Origin: Pseudarthrobacter cellobiosi
Lineage (GTDB): Bacteria > Actinomycetota > Actinomycetes > Actinomycetales > Micrococcaceae
DNA: 64,000 nucleotides
Direction: 5' to 3'
NCBI RefSeq assembly: GCF_023913755.1
Contig: NZ_JAMXBJ010000049.1
Coordinates: 186,001-250,000, forward strand
This document shows, in pieces, positions 50,368 to 59,780 of this stretch (position 1 is its first letter; the number at the start of each line of letters is the position of its first letter). Under the pieces are notes generated by a model, which searched no databases, was not told the DNA's origin, and saw only the letters and a program-made list of their open reading frames with translations. The translations under genes were made by a program, and so were the position numbers.

Positions 50368-51753
50368 CTAGTTGCTGAGGTAGGCGAGGAGGTCGTGGCG
50401 GGTGAGGATTCCCACCGGGGCGCCGACGAACGTCACCATCACGGTGTCCACGTCGGAGAGCAGCTCGCGGGCTGCGGAGATGGTTTCCAGCGAGCCGATG
50501 ACCGGCAGCCTGGGGCCCATATGCTCGGAGATCTTGTCCGTCAGCTTGGCCTCGCCGCGGAACAGCTTGGAGGTCAGGGTGCGTTCGTCCACGGCGCCGA
50601 GGACCTCGCCCATCACCACCGGCGGTTCCTGCGAGAGGACCGGGATGTGGCTGACGCCGAACTCGTTCATGATGTTGATGACGTCGCGGACGGTCTCGTT
50701 GGGGTGGATGTGCACCAGGTCCGGCAGCTCGCCGGTCTTGGACTTGATGACCTCGCCCACGGACGCTTCCTCGCCGCCGGAGAGGAAACCGTAGGAACGC
50801 ATCCACTGGTCGTTGAAGATCTTGGCCAGGTAGCCGCGGCCGGAGTCCGGGAGGATGACCACCACCACGGCGCTTTCCGGGAGGTCGCGGGCGGTCTGCA
50901 GCGCAGCCACCACCGCCATGCCGGACGAGCCGCCCACCAGCAGCCCTTCCTCGCGGGCCAGCCGCCGGGTCATGGCGAAGGAATCGGCGTCGGAGACGGC
51001 AATGACATCGTCCGGGACGGATTTGTCGTAGTTGGCCGGCCACATGTCCTCGCCCACGCCCTCGACGAAATACGGGCGCCCGGTACCCCCGGAGTAGACC
51101 GAACCTTCGGGGTCCGCCCCGATGATCCTGACCCGGCCGCCGTCGGCCTCCGCACGGTCCGCCGAGATCTCCTTGAGGAAACGGCCGGTGCCCGTGATGG
51201 TGCCGCCGGTGCCGGCGCCGATCACGCAGTGCGTGACCCGGCCGTCCGTGTCCTGCCAGATCTCCGGCCCCGTGGTCTCGTAGTGGCTGCCGGGGGCGGC
51301 CGGGTTGGAGAACTGGTCGGGCTTGTAGGCGCCCGGAACTTCCGTGACCAATCGATCCGAGACGCTGTAGTAGCTCTGCGGGCTGTCTGGGGCCACGGAC
51401 GTGGGCGTGACCACGACTTCGGCGCCGTATGCCTGAAGCACGGCGCGCTTGTCCTCGCCCACCTTATCCGGCACCACGAAGATGCATTTGTAGCCCTTTT
51501 GCTGGGCGACGAGCGCCAGGCCCACGCCGGTGTTGCCCGACGTCGGCTCCACGATGGTCCCGCCGGGCAGGAGCTTGCCCGTCCGTTCGGCCTCTTCGAT
51601 CATTTTCACCGCGATGCGGTCCTTGATGGAGCCGCCGGGATTGATGTATTCCAGCTTGACCAGGACAGTTGCTTTGAGGCCTTCCGTCACGTGGTTGAGC
51701 TTGATGAGCGGCGTGTTACCGATGAGGTCCAGGACGGACTGCGCGTACTTCAT
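50368..51753 (-). CDS. cbs: Cystathionine beta-synthase
   Basis: PLP enzyme joining serine and homocysteine to cystathionine. Residues 1-330 are the fold-type II catalytic core, with Lys44 in NPGGSIKDRIA and TSGNTGVGLA; residues about 340-461 are a tandem CBS pair (VGEVIKSK, VMVTFVGAPVGILTRHDLL). The C-terminal pair often senses nucleotides or S-adenosylmethionine. ATG at 51753 with TAACTT seven bases before it (complement of 51761-51766). The gene is first in the transsulfuration operon. Confidence 0.93.
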   Translation of the reverse strand: MKYAQSVLDLIGNTPLIKLNHVTEGLKATVLVKLEYINPGGSIKDRIAVKMIEEAERTGKLLPGGTIVEPTSGNTGVGLALVAQQKGYKCIFVVPDKVGEDKRAVLQAYGAEVVVTPTSVAPDSPQSYYSVSDRLVTEVPGAYKPDQFSNPAAPGSHYETTGPEIWQDTDGRVTHCVIGAGTGGTITGTGRFLKEISADRAEADGGRVRIIGADPEGSVYSGGTGRPYFVEGVGEDMWPANYDKSVPDDVIAVSDADSFAMTRRLAREEGLLVGGSSGMAVVAALQTARDLPESAVVVVILPDSGRGYLAKIFNDQWMRSYGFLSGGEEASVGEVIKSKTGELPDLVHIHPNETVRDVINIMNEFGVSHIPVLSQEPPVVMGEVLGAVDERTLTSKLFRGEAKLTDKISEHMGPRLPVIGSLETISAARELLSDVDTVMVTFVGAPVGILTRHDLLAYLSN

Positions 51754-51796
51754 AGGTACAAAGTTACCGCCTGCCGCCGCAGGTCCTGCCCGGGGC

Positions 51797-52189
51797 TCAG
51801 CTCCCTGCCGAGGAATCTGTCTGCCAGAGGCCCATGGTGTTGCCTTCGGTGTCCTTGAAATAGGCGTAATAGCCCATTCCCGGAATGGCGTCCTTGGCCT
51901 GGGCGACAGTACCTCCAGCGGATTCGACCTGCGCCAGTGCGGCGTCCACGTCCTCCACATCGATGGTGATGACGGGGGTCTTGAGGTTGTCCGCGCGGGG
52001 GAACAGGGCCCCGTTGATGGCCCCTGGCGCGCTTGGCATGCCCGTCTGTTCGTCCGACGGCGTGGTGATGGCGATCGTGTAGTCCATCTCCTGCATGGGG
52101 GTCAGGGTCCAGCCAAACGCGCTTTGGTAAAAGGTGTTGGCGCGTTCCTTGTTATCGGCGGGGATTTCGAAGTGCACAACTCCAGCCAC
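51797..52189 (-). CDS. VOC-family (glyoxalase-like) protein
   Basis: A 130-residue protein with two beta-alpha-beta-beta-beta modules: GVVHFEIPADNKERANTFY and TPVITIDVEDVDAALAQVE, each giving one metal ligand. It resembles the short VOC proteins related to 27-kDa antigen CFP30B. Function unknown. GTG at 52189 has AAAGGAG before it, better than any other start. The gene stands alone. Confidence 0.88.
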   Translation of the reverse strand: MAGVVHFEIPADNKERANTFYQSAFGWTLTPMQEMDYTIAITTPSDEQTGMPSAPGAINGALFPRADNLKTPVITIDVEDVDAALAQVESAGGTVAQAKDAIPGMGYYAYFKDTEGNTMGLWQTDSSAGS

Positions 52190-52319
52190 AGCATGCTCCT
52201 TTGAATGCGAGGGGAAGACGCGGAGTCCCCGCGCCACACGATGGAGTCTAGTCCTGGCAACTTCGGTCTGAAAGGGCTCCGGACGCTGCGTTGCCAGCCC
52301 GCCGTGGGACCATGAATAC

Positions 52320-53291
52320 ATGACCATCCTTGACGCTCCGGCCCGGCTTGCCGCCGCCGCGGATGCGTCCCTGCGCTGGCATCCGGACGGCCCGTACAGC
52401 CTGCAGCAGACGCTGGGAACGCTCCTGCGGGGTACCGGAGATCCGTCGTTTTCGTTCCGGCCTGACGGGTTATGGACTGCGTTTACGACGCCGGATGGCC
52501 CGGTCACGCTGCGCCTCACCGCTGCTGCGGATGGGGCTGTTGATGCCCTGGCCTGGGGTCCCGGTTCCGCCGCCGGACTCGCCGGGGTGCCCCGGCTGCT
52601 GGGCGCCGAGGACGACTGGTCGGCGTTTGACGAGCCGGCCTTCCAAGCCACGCTCCCCCGGCTGGTCCGTGACGCCCGACGCCGGAACCTCGCTCTAAGG
52701 CTGCCCTCCACCGGGCGGGTGGTTGATTGCCTCGTGCCCACTATCCTCGAGCAGAAGGTCACCGTTATTGAGGCCCGCCGCGGCTACCGGTACCTGATGT
52801 ACCGGTTCGGCTCGCCGGCTCCGGCGGCCGGATGCGAGGCGCCGGAAGGGCTCCGCCTCCAGCCCACCCCTGAGCAGTGGCTGCGCATCCCCTCGTGGGA
52901 ATGGCACCAGGCCGGCGTGGGACCCCAGCGTTCGGCGACCGTTATGCGGGCGCTGCGATCCGCCGTCGCGCTTGAACGGCTGGCCGCCCTTCCGTCCGCG
53001 GAGGCGGCAGCAAAGCTGCAGGTGATTCCCGGAATCGGGGTGTGGACCGCGGCCGAAGTAGTGCAGCGGACCCACGGCTGCCCGGACTCCATCGCGGTGG
53101 GCGACTACCACCTCGCCGCCTATGTGGGCGCCGCGCTCACCGGCCGCCGGACCGACGACGCCGGCATGCTGGCCTTGCTTGAGCCGTGGACCGGGCACCG
53201 GCAGCGGGTGGTCCGGATGATCGGCCTGAGCGGCTTCCGCAAACCGACGTTCGGGCCGCGGATGACCATCCAGGACCACCGCCGGCACTGA
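52320..53291 (+). CDS. DNA-3-methyladenine glycosylase family protein (AlkA-like)
   Basis: A 323-residue HhH-GPD superfamily glycosylase. The helix-hairpin-helix and Gly-Pro-Asp region is LQVIPGIGVWTAAEVV then SIAVGDYHLA, where the Asp of VGDYH would be catalytic. The N-terminal AlkA-like beta domain is divergent. It likely removes alkylated bases. A short copy of the 'GCAAGTGTCCGTTC' palindrome core follows at 53318. Confidence 0.88.
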   Translation: MTILDAPARLAAAADASLRWHPDGPYSLQQTLGTLLRGTGDPSFSFRPDGLWTAFTTPDGPVTLRLTAAADGAVDALAWGPGSAAGLAGVPRLLGAEDDWSAFDEPAFQATLPRLVRDARRRNLALRLPSTGRVVDCLVPTILEQKVTVIEARRGYRYLMYRFGSPAPAAGCEAPEGLRLQPTPEQWLRIPSWEWHQAGVGPQRSATVMRALRSAVALERLAALPSAEAAAKLQVIPGIGVWTAAEVVQRTHGCPDSIAVGDYHLAAYVGAALTGRRTDDAGMLALLEPWTGHRQRVVRMIGLSGFRKPTFGPRMTIQDHRRH

Positions 53292-53458
53292 CCGCCGGTG
53301 GGTTCTAGCGCTCAGGGCCGCAAGTGTCCGTTCACGCGGGACTTACGTCGTCCGTTTTCGTGGCTTTCTTACCGTGGACTCGGGCCGCGGATGGGTATAG
53401 CGTGGCGCCATGGAGCCCCCACCAGAGCCCCGGACTTCCGAATTCTCTGGAGTCACCC

Positions 53459-54427
53459 ATGATCCACACTGACAAGCTGACCAAAACTTTCGTCGTCAAG
53501 AAGGAAACGGTAGAAGCCGTCAAGGGGGTCGACATCGATGTTGCCCCGGGCGAGCTCGTGGCATTCCTTGGGCCGAACGGCGCGGGCAAATCCACCACCC
53601 TCCGCATGCTCACCACGCTGCTCCGGCCCACTTCCGGCACGGCAATCGTCGCAGGCGTGGACGTTTCGGCAGACCCGGCCGGAGTGCGGGCGCGGATCGG
53701 CTACATCGGCCAGGGCAACGGCGGCGGCCACAGCTTCCGGGTCATCGACGAGCTGATCATGCAGGGCCGGTTCTACGGTATGAACTCCACGGATGCTGCC
53801 GCCCGGGCCCAGGAGCTGCTGAAATCCCTGGACCTGGCCGACCTCGCCAAACGCGCCGTCGTCAAGCTGTCCGGCGGGCAGCGGCGGCGGATGGACGTGG
53901 CCCTGGGCCTGATGCACTCGCCGCGGCTGCTGTTCCTGGATGAACCGTCCACCGGCATGGACCCGCAGAACCGGGCCAACCTGTGGGAGCACATCATGCG
54001 GATGCGCGCCGAGCACGGCACCACCATCGTCCTGACCACGCACTACATGGACGAGGCCGATTCGATGTCCAAGCGTGTGATCGTGATCGACCACGGCCAG
54101 ATCATCGCCGATGACACTGCAGCCCGGCTGAAGGCCAACCTGGCCGGTGACCTGCTCGCCGTCGAGGTTGCGGCGGACTCCGCCGCGGGTGTGCGCGGGC
54201 TGCTGGGGCGCGCCGCCGCGGGCGGTGAGGTCAACGAAAACTCGTACGACGGCGTGGTCCGCTTCCGCCTGCGGCTCACCGAAGGCGCACGGCTGGCGCC
54301 GGTGCTGCTGCAACAAATGAACGACGCCGGCGCTCCCGCCCAGTCCCTGGAGCTGAAACCGCCAACCCTGGACGACGTGTTCCTGGAACTGACCGGCCGC
54401 AACCTGCGGGAAGGAGCAGACCGCTGA
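53459..54427 (+). CDS. ABC transporter ATP-binding protein (DrrA-like)
   Basis: A 322-residue ATPase of the daunorubicin-resistance group. Walker A is GPNGAGKST, signature LSGGQRRRMDVALGL, Walker B RLLFLDEPSTGMD, and TTHYMDEAD carries the switch His. The C-terminal DrrA domain runs from about residue 240. ATG at 53459 has GGAG seven bases before it. It shares one base with the permease that follows. Confidence 0.94.
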   Translation: MIHTDKLTKTFVVKKETVEAVKGVDIDVAPGELVAFLGPNGAGKSTTLRMLTTLLRPTSGTAIVAGVDVSADPAGVRARIGYIGQGNGGGHSFRVIDELIMQGRFYGMNSTDAAARAQELLKSLDLADLAKRAVVKLSGGQRRRMDVALGLMHSPRLLFLDEPSTGMDPQNRANLWEHIMRMRAEHGTTIVLTTHYMDEADSMSKRVIVIDHGQIIADDTAARLKANLAGDLLAVEVAADSAAGVRGLLGRAAAGGEVNENSYDGVVRFRLRLTEGARLAPVLLQQMNDAGAPAQSLELKPPTLDDVFLELTGRNLREGADR

Positions 54428-55233
54428 TGGCTGTGCAAAGCAGCACCGAGATCCTGGAAAAGCCGGGCCTCCTCCAGATCCTGCATGACACCAAATACGT
54501 GTTCTGGCGTGAGATGCTGCTGCCCCTGCGGGACCCGTTCTCGCTGGTTTTCTCGCTGCTCCAGCCGCTCGTCTTCCTGGGCCTTTTCGGGCCGTTGCTC
54601 GGCGCGGCGTTGGGCGCACCGGCATTCAGCGGCCAGTCCACGCTCCAGTGGTTCCTGCCCGGCGTCGTGGTCATGATTGCCCTGTTCGGCACGTCCATGA
54701 CTGGCTCCAACCTGCAGTACGAGCTGATGACCGGTTCGTATGAGCGAATCCTCGCCACGCCGTTGTCCCGCTCGTCGCTGATGATCGGGCGGGCGCTGAA
54801 GGAATGGGCGCCGCTGGTAGTGCAGGGACTGCTGATCGCCCTGGTCTGCATCCCGTTCGGCTTCGTCTTCTACCCGCTGCACGTGCTGTTCGGCCTGGTC
54901 ATCCTGGGCATTTTCGGCATCGGGCTCGGCGCCCTCTCCTACGCGCTGGCCCTGGTATCGCAGAACAAGGAGTGGATCTTCTGGGGTGTGCAGCAGACAT
55001 TGCTCTTCCCGCTGATGATCCTGTCCGGCATCATGCTGCCTATCGAAGCCGGCCCCGACTGGATGAAGACCGCCAGCCTCTTCAACCCCCTGACCTACCT
55101 GGTCAACGCCGAGCGGGAACTGTTCGCCGGCAGCGTCGGGACCGACACGCTCCTGGGCCTCTTCGCCGCAGCGGTGACGGCCGCCGTCGGGCTTGTAGTG
55201 GGTGTGCGGGCCATCAACCGCAACATCAATTAG
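54427..55233 (+). CDS. ABC-2 type permease (DrrB-like)
   Basis: A 268-residue six-helix ABC-2 exporter. The sequence around LPGVVVMIALFGTSMTGSNLQYE and GIMLPIEAGPDWMK is typical of DrrB. Together with the coupled ATPase it should export a hydrophobic compound; no biosynthetic genes are near. ATG overlaps the ATPase stop by one base. Confidence 0.93.
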   Translation: MAVQSSTEILEKPGLLQILHDTKYVFWREMLLPLRDPFSLVFSLLQPLVFLGLFGPLLGAALGAPAFSGQSTLQWFLPGVVVMIALFGTSMTGSNLQYELMTGSYERILATPLSRSSLMIGRALKEWAPLVVQGLLIALVCIPFGFVFYPLHVLFGLVILGIFGIGLGALSYALALVSQNKEWIFWGVQQTLLFPLMILSGIMLPIEAGPDWMKTASLFNPLTYLVNAERELFAGSVGTDTLLGLFAAAVTAAVGLVVGVRAINRNIN

Positions 55234-56908
55234 AGCCCATGCGGGCAGCGTAAGCAGCGGCTTCAGCACGGTTGCGAAGGCCGAGCTTCTCCAGCACGCT
55301 GCTTACGTGGTGGGCCACCGTTTTGTGGCTGATGAACAGCTGCACCGCAATTTCAGGATTTGAATAGCCCTCCACCAGCAGCCCCAGGATTTCATGCTCT
55401 CGCCGGGTGAGAATGCCTGCCTCGCGGGGAACGGACCGGCCCCCGGCGCCCCACGATCGCAACAGTGCCGCTGCCGTATCGGCATCATGGGACGCCCCCA
55501 GCTTGTCCAGCACTGACAGTGCAGCGCGGGCTTCGGAGATGGCGAGCGTGGGCTGGCCTTGGGCTAAAAGACGCGCAAGTTCCAGTCGCGTGCGCGCGGC
55601 TTCCAGCGGAAGTTCCAAGTGGCCGAACCATTTGAGGGCGTCTTCAAAGTAACCCGTGGCAGGCTCCAGCCGGCCCTCGGCGGCAGCAACCCGGCCTCTG
55701 GCCAGGGCGGCATGCGCGGACACCAAGCGTATTCCTCCGGCGCTGGCGTCAAGGTCGCCAAGGTGCTCGGCGACCACTGCAGCAGCGGCAGGATTGCCTG
55801 CTGCCAACTGTGCCTCCACCAGCAGGCTGCGTGCGCTCGCTGTCTCCAGGGAGGTCCGGTGCCCGCCGGCGTGCGGTGGAGGAACGACGTCGCCGGTACC
55901 CTCAATTTCCGAACGAAGCCAGCGCTCTGCCAGGGCCACGGCCGCGGCCGGTTCGTTTCTTCCCAGGGCCAGTCCTGCCGCCACCAGGCTGGTCTCGACC
56001 GGAGCGCCGATCCTCTCAATCAAGGCCTTGGCCTCGTCGAAGTGACCTTGGCGCACACGGAGCTCGGCGAGGCTCGCGACGGCCCGGTGGTACATACCGG
56101 GGAAGACGTCCTTTGTACTCGCCACCGCATGCCGCAGCTCGTCCTCGGCTTCGGCCCAATGACCCGTCAGCAGGAGCACTCGCCCGTGGACCATGCGGCA
56201 CTGAGCGTAAAGGTATGGACAGCCGTAGGCCCTCATGTAGTCATCTGCCGCCAGCGACCACTGGGTAGCTCGCCCGAGGTCGCTGAGCAGGTCGCAGACG
56301 GTCAGCATCGAGCAACTCGCCATGACCACTGTGTAGAACGTCGTTCCATCGCCACCCAGGGCGCTGGCCATGGCCTCGTCCACGCAGCGAAGCCCGGCCT
56401 GGACCTCCCCACCCTTGACCAGGACGACCCCGCGCTCCGCAAGCGCACAGACTGCCAAGTCGGGGTCGCCCAATTCATGCGACATGGCCAGCGCCCGCTC
56501 GATCAGGTCGCGACAGTGATGGGCATCCGTAGCCAGCAGCGCCGCACAGTAATCAACCCAGGCCCGGGACAGTCCGTCGTCGGGCCCGGCCATGCTCTCC
56601 GCCCGGGCAAGCCAGCCCCGCGCCGCAGCCTCGTTGCCGAGGGACATCCCGTAGACAAGGCACAGCCATACAGCGGAATCGATGGCTTCCGGAACATTGC
56701 CCGCACGGCGGCTGGCAGCGTAGGCGCGCTCACGGCAGCGGACGCTTTCACCAAGGTCGCCGAGAAAAAAGAGGGCGTCGCCCAAGCCTGCGAGCGCGCC
56801 CGGCGATCCGGTGCCCGAGAGGACCTCCTCAAACGCGGCGCGCGCATCCACCCACCGCCCCGCTTCCAGTGCCGCGTAGCCTCTCGCTGTCACTTCCTCC
56901 AGCGCCAC
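55226..56908 (-). CDS. TPR-containing LuxR-family regulator
   Basis: A 560-residue protein. The first 480 residues are helical TPR-like repeats (ALEAGRWVDARAAFEEVLSG is the first). The C-terminal 65 residues are a LuxR/GerE helix-turn-helix: LTRREHEILGLLVEGYSN then EIAVQLFISHKTVAHHV. It lacks the MalT/LAL P-loop ATPase. It is divergent from a SnoaL-like gene and converges on the DrrAB exporter, overlapping its end by 8 bp. GTG start at 56908. Confidence 0.9.
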   Translation of the reverse strand: MALEEVTARGYAALEAGRWVDARAAFEEVLSGTGSPGALAGLGDALFFLGDLGESVRCRERAYAASRRAGNVPEAIDSAVWLCLVYGMSLGNEAAARGWLARAESMAGPDDGLSRAWVDYCAALLATDAHHCRDLIERALAMSHELGDPDLAVCALAERGVVLVKGGEVQAGLRCVDEAMASALGGDGTTFYTVVMASCSMLTVCDLLSDLGRATQWSLAADDYMRAYGCPYLYAQCRMVHGRVLLLTGHWAEAEDELRHAVASTKDVFPGMYHRAVASLAELRVRQGHFDEAKALIERIGAPVETSLVAAGLALGRNEPAAAVALAERWLRSEIEGTGDVVPPPHAGGHRTSLETASARSLLVEAQLAAGNPAAAAVVAEHLGDLDASAGGIRLVSAHAALARGRVAAAEGRLEPATGYFEDALKWFGHLELPLEAARTRLELARLLAQGQPTLAISEARAALSVLDKLGASHDADTAAALLRSWGAGGRSVPREAGILTRREHEILGLLVEGYSNPEIAVQLFISHKTVAHHVSSVLEKLGLRNRAEAAAYAARMGSN

Positions 56909-57010
56909 GCTTCAATTAGAGCACTTGACACTGCCGTTCTCTAGGGACGGAACTACGGGCGCGGGCCGCCCCGGATCCGCCTGGTGAGCTCCGCCGGCAT
57001 AGGCCACAAA

Positions 57011-57028
57011 ATGGGTCAGTTGACCCAT
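57011..57028. promoter_or_regulatory. Operator candidate between TPR-LuxR and SnoaL genes
   Basis: ATGGGTCA-GT-TGACCCAT, a perfect eight-base inverted repeat in the 194-bp divergent gap. Confidence 0.55.
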
Positions 57029-57102
57029 CCGCCTGGCCTTGGAGCCGGGCAGTCTGAAGTTGTCTCGAATAACGGACAACAGGACCAATAAAGGAGCAAA
57101 CG

Positions 57103-57525
57103 ATGAGTGCAGACGCAATTGCCAAGTCAGTAGACGCCATGAACTCTCATGATGCGAAGGCCTTCGCCGCAACCTATGCCGCGGACGCGGTTGTCCACGA
57201 CCCGCTCTACCCGCAGCCGTTGAAGGGGCGGGACGCCGTTGAGCAGGACATGGTGGAACTCCTGCGGGCCTTCCCGGACGTCAGTCTCACCGTGGGGCCC
57301 CTGTTCCAGGACGGCGAGACGTTCGCAGCCGAGTACACCCTGCGCGGGACGCATCAGGGACCGTTGGCATCGCCCGGCGGCGAGATTGCCGCCACCGGAA
57401 AATCCTTCATCAATAACGCGGCTGTCTTCTCGACGTTCAATGCTGACGGGGAAGTCACGGAGGAACGCCGCTACTACGATGTAGCCGGCATCATGGCGCA
57501 GCTTGGGGTGACCCCGGCAACCTGA
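57103..57525 (+). CDS. SnoaL/ketosteroid isomerase-like polyketide cyclase-fold protein
   Basis: A 140-residue cone-shaped alpha+beta barrel protein of the NTF2-like/SnoaL class. The opening MNSHDAKAFAATYAADAVVHDP and FPDVSLTVGPLFQDGETFAAEYTLRGTHQG are typical. It may be an isomerase or a nonenzymatic fold. ATG at 57103 has AAAGGAG ahead. It is divergent from the TPR-LuxR regulator. Confidence 0.88.
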   Translation: MSADAIAKSVDAMNSHDAKAFAATYAADAVVHDPLYPQPLKGRDAVEQDMVELLRAFPDVSLTVGPLFQDGETFAAEYTLRGTHQGPLASPGGEIAATGKSFINNAAVFSTFNADGEVTEERRYYDVAGIMAQLGVTPAT

Positions 57526-57546
57526 GCCGCGGAGCGGGGGCTTAAC

Positions 57547-57592
57547 TGTCCGTTCGCGCTCAACGAGGGGGCTCAGACAGCGCGAACGGACA
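57547..57592. repeat. Palindrome of the GCAAGTGTCCGTTC family
   Basis: TGTCCGTTCGCGCT pairs exactly with AGCGCGAACGGACA across 18 bases. It lies between converging genes and likely terminates both. On the complement, its right side reads GGGGCCGCAAGTGTCCGTTC, matching 18 bases at 53315-53332. Confidence 0.75.
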
Positions 57593-57622
57593 CTTGCGGC
57601 CCCGATTGTGGGACGCCGCGCG

Positions 57623-59299
57623 TCAGAGCCCCAAGCGGGCCACTGCCTCCTCGCGCATCTCCACCTTGCGGATCTTCCCGGAAACGGTCATCGGGAAGCT
57701 TTCGCGGACGTCCACGTAGCGCGGGATCTTGTAGTGGGCCAGCTTCCCGCGGCAGAAGTCCGCAATTGAAGCAGCGTCCAGGGGCTCCGCGTCCGGCTTG
57801 AGGATAATGCAGGCCATGAGCTCCTCGCCGTACCTGGCATCGGGCACACCGATCACCTGCACATCCTGGATGGCCGGGTGGCTGTACAGGAACTCCTCGA
57901 TCTCGCGCGGGTAGATGTTTTCGCCGCCGCGGATCACCAGGTCCTTGATCCGGCCTTCGATCACTACGTAGCCCTCGTCGTCCATCCGGGCGAGGTCGCC
58001 GGTGTGCATCCAGCGGTCGGCGTCGATGGCTTCCGTGGTCTTGTCCGGCTGGTCCCAGTACCCGGCCATGACGGCGTAGCCCCGGGTGCACAGCTCGCCG
58101 ATCTCGCCGCGCTCCAGCACCTCGCCGGTGCCAGGGTCCACGATCTGGCTTTCCAGCCTCGGCATGGTGCGGCCCACGGTCTCGGTGCGATGCTGCAGCG
58201 TGTCACCGTTCCGGGTCATGGTGGACACCGGGGAGGTCTCGGTCATGCCGTAGCAGATGGCCACGTCCACCATGTGCATCTCCGAGATCACCCGGTTCAT
58301 CACATCGATGGGGCACACCGATCCTGCCATGACGCCGGTGCGGAGAGTGGCAAGGTCGTAGGAGTCGAAGTCCGGCAGCGCCAGCTCGGCGATGAACATG
58401 GTGGGCACGCCGTACAGGGACGTCCCGCCGAAGTCCTGGACCGCTTCCAAGGCCGCCGCCGGCGTGAAACCGCGCCCGGGGATGATGGTGGCCGCACCGT
58501 GGCTGAGCGCGGCCAGGTTGCCGATCACCATCCCGAAGCAGTGGTAGAACGGCACCGGAATCACCACCCGGTCGTGCTCCGTGTAGCCCAGCAGCTCACC
58601 GATGGAGTAGCCGTTGTTCAGGATGTTGTGGTGCGTCAGCGTGGCGCCCTTGGGGAAGCCAGTGGTCCCGGAGGTGTACTGCAGGTTGATGGGATCGTGC
58701 GGGTCCAGTTCGGCCATCCGCGCCTTCAGGCCGGAATGGCCGACGGCGTCAGCCCGCTTCAGCAGTTCGGCGTACGTCAGCTCCCCGTCACTTTGGGGGT
58801 CACCGACGTCGAGCCCGTCCGTGCCGTAATCCGGCAGGAACACCAGTTCACGGAGGTCCGGACAGCCGGCGAGCGCCTGGCGCGCCATCCCCACGTAGTC
58901 GCTGTTCCGGTCCGACGGTGCCGTCACCAGCATCCGCATGCCGTTCTGCTTCACCACAAACTCCAGTTCGTGGCTCCGGTAGGCCGGGTTCACGTTCACC
59001 AGGATGGCACCGGCCTTGGCGGTGGCGTACTGCAGCAAGGTCCACTCGGCGCAGTTCGGGCTCCAGATGCCCACCCGGTCCCCCTTGGCCACCCCCGAGG
59101 CGAGGAGCGCACGCGCCAGGCGATCGACGTCGTCGTTCATTTTGGTGTAGCTCCAGCGGCGGGCGTCAGCGCCCGGCACCGGCGCGGCCTCGATCAGCGC
59201 GTCGTGGAAGGGGAACTGGGCCACCACCCTCTCAAAGTTCTGGCCGATGGTTTCCTCGAGGAGCGGGACGTCAGTGTCCCCGGCTGTGTAAGCGCGCAT
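57623..59299 (-). CDS. AMP-binding acyl-CoA synthetase (FadD-like)
   Basis: A 558-residue adenylate-forming ligase. The P-loop is [14 protein letters not shown], the A5 motif [13 protein letters not shown]7 [12 protein letters not shown] and A10 lysine MTVSGKIRK. It activates a medium or long chain fatty acid with ATP and transfers it to CoA. It resembles the FadD35/DitJ-like group. TAGCGT (complement of 59306-59311) lies six bases before the ATG. Confidence 0.92.
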   Translation of the reverse strand: MRAYTAGDTDVPLLEETIGQNFERVVAQFPFHDALIEAAPVPGADARRWSYTKMNDDVDRLARALLASGVAKGDRVGIWSPNCAEWTLLQYATAKAGAILVNVNPAYRSHELEFVVKQNGMRMLVTAPSDRNSDYVGMARQALAGCPDLRELVFLPDYGTDGLDVGDPQSDGELTYAELLKRADAVGHSGLKARMAELDPHDPINLQYTSGTTGFPKGATLTHHNILNNGYSIGELLGYTEHDRVVIPVPFYHCFGMVIGNLAALSHGAATIIPGRGFTPAAALEAVQDFGGTSLYGVPTMFIAELALPDFDSYDLATLRTGVMAGSVCPIDVMNRVISEMHMVDVAICYGMTETSPVSTMTRNGDTLQHRTETVGRTMPRLESQIVDPGTGEVLERGEIGELCTRGYAVMAGYWDQPDKTTEAIDADRWMHTGDLARMDDEGYVVIEGRIKDLVIRGGENIYPREIEEFLYSHPAIQDVQVIGVPDARYGEELMACIILKPDAEPLDAASIADFCRGKLAHYKIPRYVDVRESFPMTVSGKIRKVEMREEAVARLGL

Positions 59300-59403
59300 G
59301 CTGGCACGCTACCAACAGGAACGGGGCAAGAGAAGCGCAACAGGAGGGTGTCCGCGCGTAAACAGGGCGGGCCTGCATCCCGAGTCCCGGTATTGTGAAA
59401 TCC

Positions 59404-59682
59404 ATGAGTGCACCCATCGACCTGCAGGCAACGTTCATCCCCAACGACGGCGAGTTCTTCCGTGTGAAGCTCGCCCTGGAAATCGCCATCGACGAGGTGG
59501 TGAACGAACCAGGCTGCATCCGCTACGAGCTGACCGAAGCCACCGAAGAGAAGCTGGTCCTCACGGAACAGTGGGAATCCGAGGAACTGCTTGCGAAGCA
59601 CTCCAAGGGCACCGCCGTCCAGGACCTGAACGAATCCCTGAGCGCGCTGCTGGCCGAGCCCGTGCAGCTGGACCGCCTCTAA
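59404..59682 (+). CDS. Antibiotic biosynthesis monooxygenase (ABM)-fold protein
   Basis: A 92-residue ferredoxin-like alpha+beta barrel protein. Typical features are the ALEIAIDEVVNEPGCIRYEL helix-strand and LVLTEQWESEELLAKH. Members act as quinol monooxygenases or are unassigned. ATG at 59404 is chosen over an in-frame GTG at 59395, because TATTGT (59391-59396) ends seven bases before it, which suggests a leaderless start. Confidence 0.85.
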   Translation: MSAPIDLQATFIPNDGEFFRVKLALEIAIDEVVNEPGCIRYELTEATEEKLVLTEQWESEELLAKHSKGTAVQDLNESLSALLAEPVQLDRL

Positions 59683-59695
59683 CCCTCGCTTTAAC

Positions 59696-59757
59696 CATCG
59701 ACTGCTCCGTAAGTGCCGTTTTGAACGTTCAAAAGGGCACTTACGGAGCAGTCGATG
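59696..59757. repeat. 62-bp palindrome, one mismatched pair, no loop
   Basis: Thirty of 31 base pairs match; the centre is TTTTGAACGTTCAAAA and the outer arms start CATCGACTGCTCCGTAAG. It lies between converging genes. It shares GTAAGTG-Y-CGTTTTGA with 43139-43206. Confidence 0.9.
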
Positions 59758-59780
59758 TTGTTAGACGGCACCAGGAGCGC

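Noticed and set aside
49112..51820. SAM or other riboswitch before the transsulfuration genes
   Set aside because: The cbs start has a -10-like box seven bases away, so there is no room for a leader RNA, and metB follows after 13 bases.
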